From NCBI GenBank assembly GCA_022577435.1, contig JAKOON010000012.1:13262085-13326084 (forward strand): a stretch of 64,000 nucleotides of DNA, written 5' to 3'. The position numbers and the translations under genes are program-made. Of this stretch, positions 59,212-64,000 are shown piece by piece (position 1 is the stretch's first letter; each line of letters opens with the position of its first letter). This DNA is from Embiotoca jacksoni (lineage: Eukaryota > Chordata > Actinopteri > Embiotocidae). The notes beneath the pieces are model-generated. The model saw nothing but the letters and a program-made list of their open reading frames with translations, did not search any database and was not told the DNA's origin.

Positions 59212-59680
59212 TATAATATAAAATATATAATATAATTTCATTTCTCGCCATTTTTCAGAAATTTTACAAACCAAACAATCAATTAATGGAGAAATTGATC
59301 AGTAAATGAATTGAGGACGAAAATAATCATTAGTTGCAGTTGGATGCAAAATGGTTCAAACGAGCTCCACCTCAACCAACAACCGTTAAATCCTGCTTTT
59401 ACATTAAAACATTTTATTTACTTTCCAAAAGGGAGACCCCTTAAACATATTTTCAACTTTAATAAAGAATTTGATCAACTTTTTAAATTCCTTTAAATAG
59501 TAATTTTAACTGACATAATAATAATAGTGAAATCCCATATACCGTGACAGCATGACACTTTCTGAGATGGTTATAAAACCGTAAAAAAACCTCATACCGT
59601 TGCAAGCCTAGTTTCCTAACACTACCTCACCCCCATAAAAAGTGGCCTTTTGACCTTATGATACCCAAGTAGGAAGCTTA

Positions 59681-59683
<3 letters not shown>

Positions 59684-59745
<62 letters not shown>

Positions 59746-59747
59746 TC

Positions 59748-59803
<56 letters not shown>

Positions 59804-59816
59804 TGTCTCACACACA
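59684..59816. repeat. compound (CT)n(GT)n microsatellite
   Basis: About 29 CT units, a short CCGTGTCTGTCTG bridge, about 25 GT units and a CACACAC end that is complementary to the GT part. Confidence 0.96.
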
Positions 59817-62800
59817 CTCTGCCATTTTTCACAGCCGTCCACTCCGTCCCGGCCGGCCCATAAATCAGTGCATTCCTTTTCACGAGGTTGGGGTTCACTG
59901 TATTGCATGCGTTTTCTCACTCACCAGCCTATATGGAAAGAATGTGCTCTCTATGTTCCAAAGATGACTGAGCAGAGCTGAACGGCCTCCTGTTAAGCTG
60001 TGTCCAGTCTAATCAGCTGAAGTCAAGCTGACTGAGGTGAACACATTTTACAATTATACACACGGGCAGAGTAGTTGACACAGCTGAGCTGGACAGACCC
60101 GGCCTCTGAGCGTTGTTTTGGTTCATGATTTTTGAACCAAGCGACGCAGGTCCACCTGTGGGAGGGTTTTAATTAATTCCAAATGTAGCCAGAAAGACTA
60201 TCTGCTGGGTTATATTGTTGTAGGTTTGACATATTTAGATAACAGAAATCTACATTAGATAATGAATACTTGCGCTATTTATGCCTAATGGCTCAGACTG
60301 ACACAAGTATCAATATCAGTAAAACCACATTTGTGGCAGGTTTATATTTCTACCATTCTTTGCACACACTAGTACTGTAGCATGCAGTATACTTGCAGCC
60401 ATTATGTTCCAATGGTATAATGCAAATGCTGTAATCCAGCACCAAAGAAATACTTTGTTGGTTCAGTAATAGCTTTGGTAACATGAATTTATACTCAATC
60501 CTTCAAACCACATTATGTGTTTGATTTCATTTCGTAACACTCTCTGATGGATGACGTTTTTACAGTCAAAGAGCTTCTTTTCTACTGTTTAAATGTGCTT
60601 TTGTGAAATGTAACAGAGCTCCTCCAGCATCTAAATTAAAAGTCCATTGACCTGCCTGACTTGCACACTGCACAAGTTCACGCTCCAGTATGTTTCTGGA
60701 CGCCCTGCTATTAATATCGCCACTATTTAGAACGTTGTCCCAATTAGGAAACGGTATTTATATATCACAGACATTCACAGAAATGTACAGGAAAGCTTTG
60801 ATTAGACTAGTAAATACAGACAGTAAACAGCCAGTAAACAAACAGACAGACAGTGAAGACAGAAAGGCAGAAATACAAACTGATGAGACAGACTGGTTGA
60901 CAGTTGATGCAGACAAACCACATCACCAGCGAGGTTAAAAAAACAAAACAGCATCTGGCTTCTTATAGGGTTTATTACAGCTTTGATTTACATACAGTAG
61001 GTGAGGATAAATGTTTAGTATTTCTAATTCCTACTCTAGGAAACTTAAGAGAAAAATATTCTTCTAAACAATTTAAGTAAATATTAAAATAATATTTAAC
61101 ATTTGCAGAGAAAAAGTATGTCTGAAGTTTTGTTTTTACTTTTCAATCTCTTATTCCCTTTTTGGATCTGTACATTTCCTTTGTATGTATTCATGTTGAT
61201 GGTAATGGTGGCGAACGGCCTCTAAAGTTTTCCTAAGATCCACATTTGGTGCAGTGAGCTGGTCAGGTGCTGATGTACTGCTGTGTAATAGAAGAGAACT
61301 GTTAAGGCAAATGTGTCTACCGTTTCAATTAGGCTTTACTTTAAATAGCCGAGGTTTCTGGTTATCCTTGAACTCACTTTTGGCTCCTCCGCACGGCTTA
61401 TCATCTTGGGACATTAAAGCTGGACCCTTGAAGTGTAAGCGCATATCAGCACGTGAACCCCGAGACTGACTGAGCATGCAGGCCTTGTGCCTCTTGTGTC
61501 TGTTGATTGTGTCTGTGTACATAACTCCATGTAAAAACAAAGAGGTCGGAGAGTTATTTTTCTGTAAAGTTGAGTTTCAGTGCAGAGATGATGCATCACG
61601 TATTTGTTTTAACACCCATGACGGTATGTAACATTTAGGAGGTCAAAATACATTGTTTCAACAGTATGAGCTGGGTTGGTAGACATTTCTTTTTAATTAA
61701 AAAATAATAATTAATCTAATGATTCTAGTGTCGTATTTGCTACAAGTAAATGAAATCGACTTTAGAGGAAAGGAAAGCTCAAACTAAATAATCGTCTCAG
61801 TGTTTATGGCTTATTGGCTGAAGTGCAATGTCGTATAACATTGCGCGTTCTAGTTGATTTAGTTCAAATCAGTCAGTGTGCGCCACATCGCTGCTGACTG
61901 TTTTATAAAAGAAAACAGTTACGATTTTGGGAGATTTTCTTTGATATAGATCGCAGAAACCAGCTGGAGATATTGGGAATCCTTCACGGTAAATATTATG
62001 TGGAAACTCTGACTGTTTTGAACAGCTTTCTGAGGTGTATTTGTATGTAGGTAGTTTTTAATTTTTTTTTTTTTTTTTTTTTTTTAATGCAGGCATAAAC
62101 GAAAGCAAATTTCTCTCACTTGCATTAGAAAAATCATCAAAAATGTGCACTGCAAACAAATTTTCTCTTTCAGTTTTGTTGGTTTTGGTCACAGACTTTA
62201 GTTTCTTGCTCATGAAACCAGCCTCTTTAGTCTAACACAAAAAGTTTTGATTGTTAATCAGACCTCTTTGGTTGCGGGTCAAAAACTTTTTGTTGCAAGT
62301 TGAATTGGACATAATGAGTAGGATCTATGGTGATGGATGAAAGAAAAGTTTCTATTGGTGGGTTTAACTTGGATCCACAGCATGGCTACGCGCTCCCTCG
62401 ATCCCATTGTATACACTCAACAGGAGAGGACTGTGCATTAAGCTGCATGGAGATCAGTTGGTTTTATTTTGCTCTTTTTTTTTTTTTTTTACTGAAATGC
62501 TTTTAGATGTAGAACTTATTCTCCATTTGTTCACATTTTATGTTCTTAATGCCATGTTGGTCCCCTCAGCGGCATATACCTGGGGCTATGCTGATCATAA
62601 TCCACCGGTACATACTGTTTTCTAACTCTTAATGCCACTGAAGAGTGGTATGTTGGTAAAGAGTTAGGAAACCGTATGACGCCGTTAAAATGAGCTGCAC
62701 ATGTCGCCGAAGGAATCTGCACCGCTTGTGGCAAACCGTAGTTGTAACCTCGTCGGCTTCAACTACCTCAGTGGCAGAAAGCTAGTCTCATTAGATTTCA

Positions 62801-64000
62801 TTTACAATGTTACACATTGGTAGCTAACCTTATCTAACAGTCATGTCTCTGACAAAGTGTGTAATGTTAGTCCACAGAGGGCTCTCGTGTCAAGATGGCA
62901 GCCAATTAATGCCTTTTTTTGAAAAATGAGCCCAACTACATGACAGTGACGACATGAAATATTAATATAATAGAAACCATCACAAAGTGAAAATCACGCT
63001 GCTAAATTTAAAGACGTTTCAATAAAAGAGATCAATGTAATGTCAACTGACCTGTGACCCATGTATAGTGTGCGCACAGCCATGCTGTGGATCCAAATCA
63101 AACCCACCAACAGAAACCCTCTCTCCTGCATCAGCACAGATCCAGCCCATTACGTCCAAGCAAAGGTTTTTGACTCACAACCAAATAGGTCTGATTTCAC
63201 AATCAAAACATTCTTTGACACAATAAAGAGACTCATTTCATGAGAAAAATTCTCAAGTATGTTTCCAAAACCGTAAGTGTGAGAAATTTTCTCCCAAAAC
63301 TGTCTTTTATGCTTGCATAAAAAAACAACAACACAAAACTACCTTCACCATGACTGTGAAACACAAACATGTCATGTGGTGTTGGATACTGGAGAAGAAT
63401 ACCTTTTAAGATAATATACGTAGTACAATGAATAGTTTCCAGAATCAAAGATGGACATAATGGTAAAATCTTAAATCAGAACGCCTTGAGCAGCGTGTTG
63501 TGTCTTTTGCTGGTCCCACACAGGACAGATTTATGATTCATGAGAAGCATTATAAGATCCCTGTGTTTGAAGTGCACCAGCGAACATTCTCCCTCATGCA
63601 GGTTTGAGCAAAAATCCCTTTAATTAATCCAGATGCAGGAAGCTCACTGCTGGGTACAGCCACGGCACTCCAAAGTCTCCCATTCTGCTGCGACGGTAAT
63701 TGCAGTCAAGGTCATAGATGGTTAGGTTTCAGTACACTGTTCAAGTGGAAGGGATTGAATCAAAGGGCTCTGAGAGGGTCTAATCCTTGCACTGGAATGG
63801 CTTTGATTGCGTCAGGGAGCAATTAAGCATAGGTGCGTGTATGTTTGGTCAATATATCGGTCACTGAGAGTCGCTGTGGCACGTATGAGCACTTTGAAAG
63901 TCGGGTTGCAAGTTATTTTAATGCCACATGAAACGCAGAGTTTTTTTTTCCCCATGTTTTACCACGCACAGTTGAAGCAGAACTCCCAGTTTACACCTGG
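59817..64000. other. noncoding DNA to the window end
   Basis: AT-rich with short poly(T) runs near 62059 and 62475. One splice-bounded open segment (63522-63599) was considered and not accepted. No grb10 coding exon was recognised, so those exons, if present, lie beyond the window. Confidence 0.5.

Larger units (their letters stand above)
57513..59683. other. intronic/noncoding DNA
   Basis: Holds a short MITE-like end near 59085 and the palindrome at 59170. No coding segment recognised. Confidence 0.5.

Noticed and set aside
63522..63599. 78-nt open segment between CCACACAG and CAG/GTTTGA
   Set aside because: The donor is weak, 26 open codons are expected by chance, and the peptide matches no part of Grb10 I know.
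1..64000. CRISPR arrays, operons, ribosome binding sites, phage or plasmid genes
   Set aside because: None seen; all evenly repeated sequence is microsatellite, and gene structure is spliced vertebrate type.

Overview
The window looks like genomic DNA from a ray-finned, probably percomorph, fish. It has spliced vertebrate-type genes with introns from about 90 bp to 10 kb, long (CA)n and (CT)n(GT)n microsatellites, tRNA-derived SINEs, an L2-clade LINE fragment and degraded DNA transposons. Nothing bacterial, viral or plasmid-like is visible.

The main gene is cobl (cordon-bleu WH2 repeat protein) on the + strand. I traced nineteen coding exons from 7020 to 45276. All exon phases agree, and together they give one open frame of 1,708 codons from the ATG at 7027. 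The order is: a short basic/proline N-terminus; the ubiquitin-like Cobl domain (exons at 10323 and 12352); two KRAP motifs that in known Cobl bind syndapin/PACSIN SH3 domains (exons at 20117 and 30329); a long Ser/Thr/Pro-rich disordered middle (30329-42745); and three C-terminal actin-binding WH2 motifs at the ends of three consecutive phase-0 exons (42845-44232). The last exon stops at 45276 and is followed by a 3'UTR of about 1.7 kb with AATAAA at 46988. The first exon is uncertain: 5278-5285 and a donor at 5925 are candidates, or it lies outside the window.

From 47010 to 50290 is an intergenic spacer with a minus-strand SINE. At about 50330-50636 a CpG-rich block ending in a strong splice donor looks like the promoter and first noncoding exon of another + strand gene. 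By known vertebrate synteny (COBL lies upstream of GRB10 on the same strand) this is most likely grb10, but no grb10 coding sequence could be recognised, so this is inference. The rest (50637-64000) would be its long first intron. That intron holds a possible small exon at 54847-54906, a 1.84 kb TTAA-flanked transposon with a broken THAP domain (55669-57512), a strong palindrome (59170-59211) and a compound CT/GT microsatellite (59684-59816).

The points most worth checking are a 345-nt phase-1/phase-1 cobl exon (35130-35474) that I do not recall from mammalian Cobl, a 93-nt in-frame stop-free cobl intron (41055-41147) that could be retained, small frame-neutral cassette-type exons near the Cobl domain, and the Kolobok-like THAP element.
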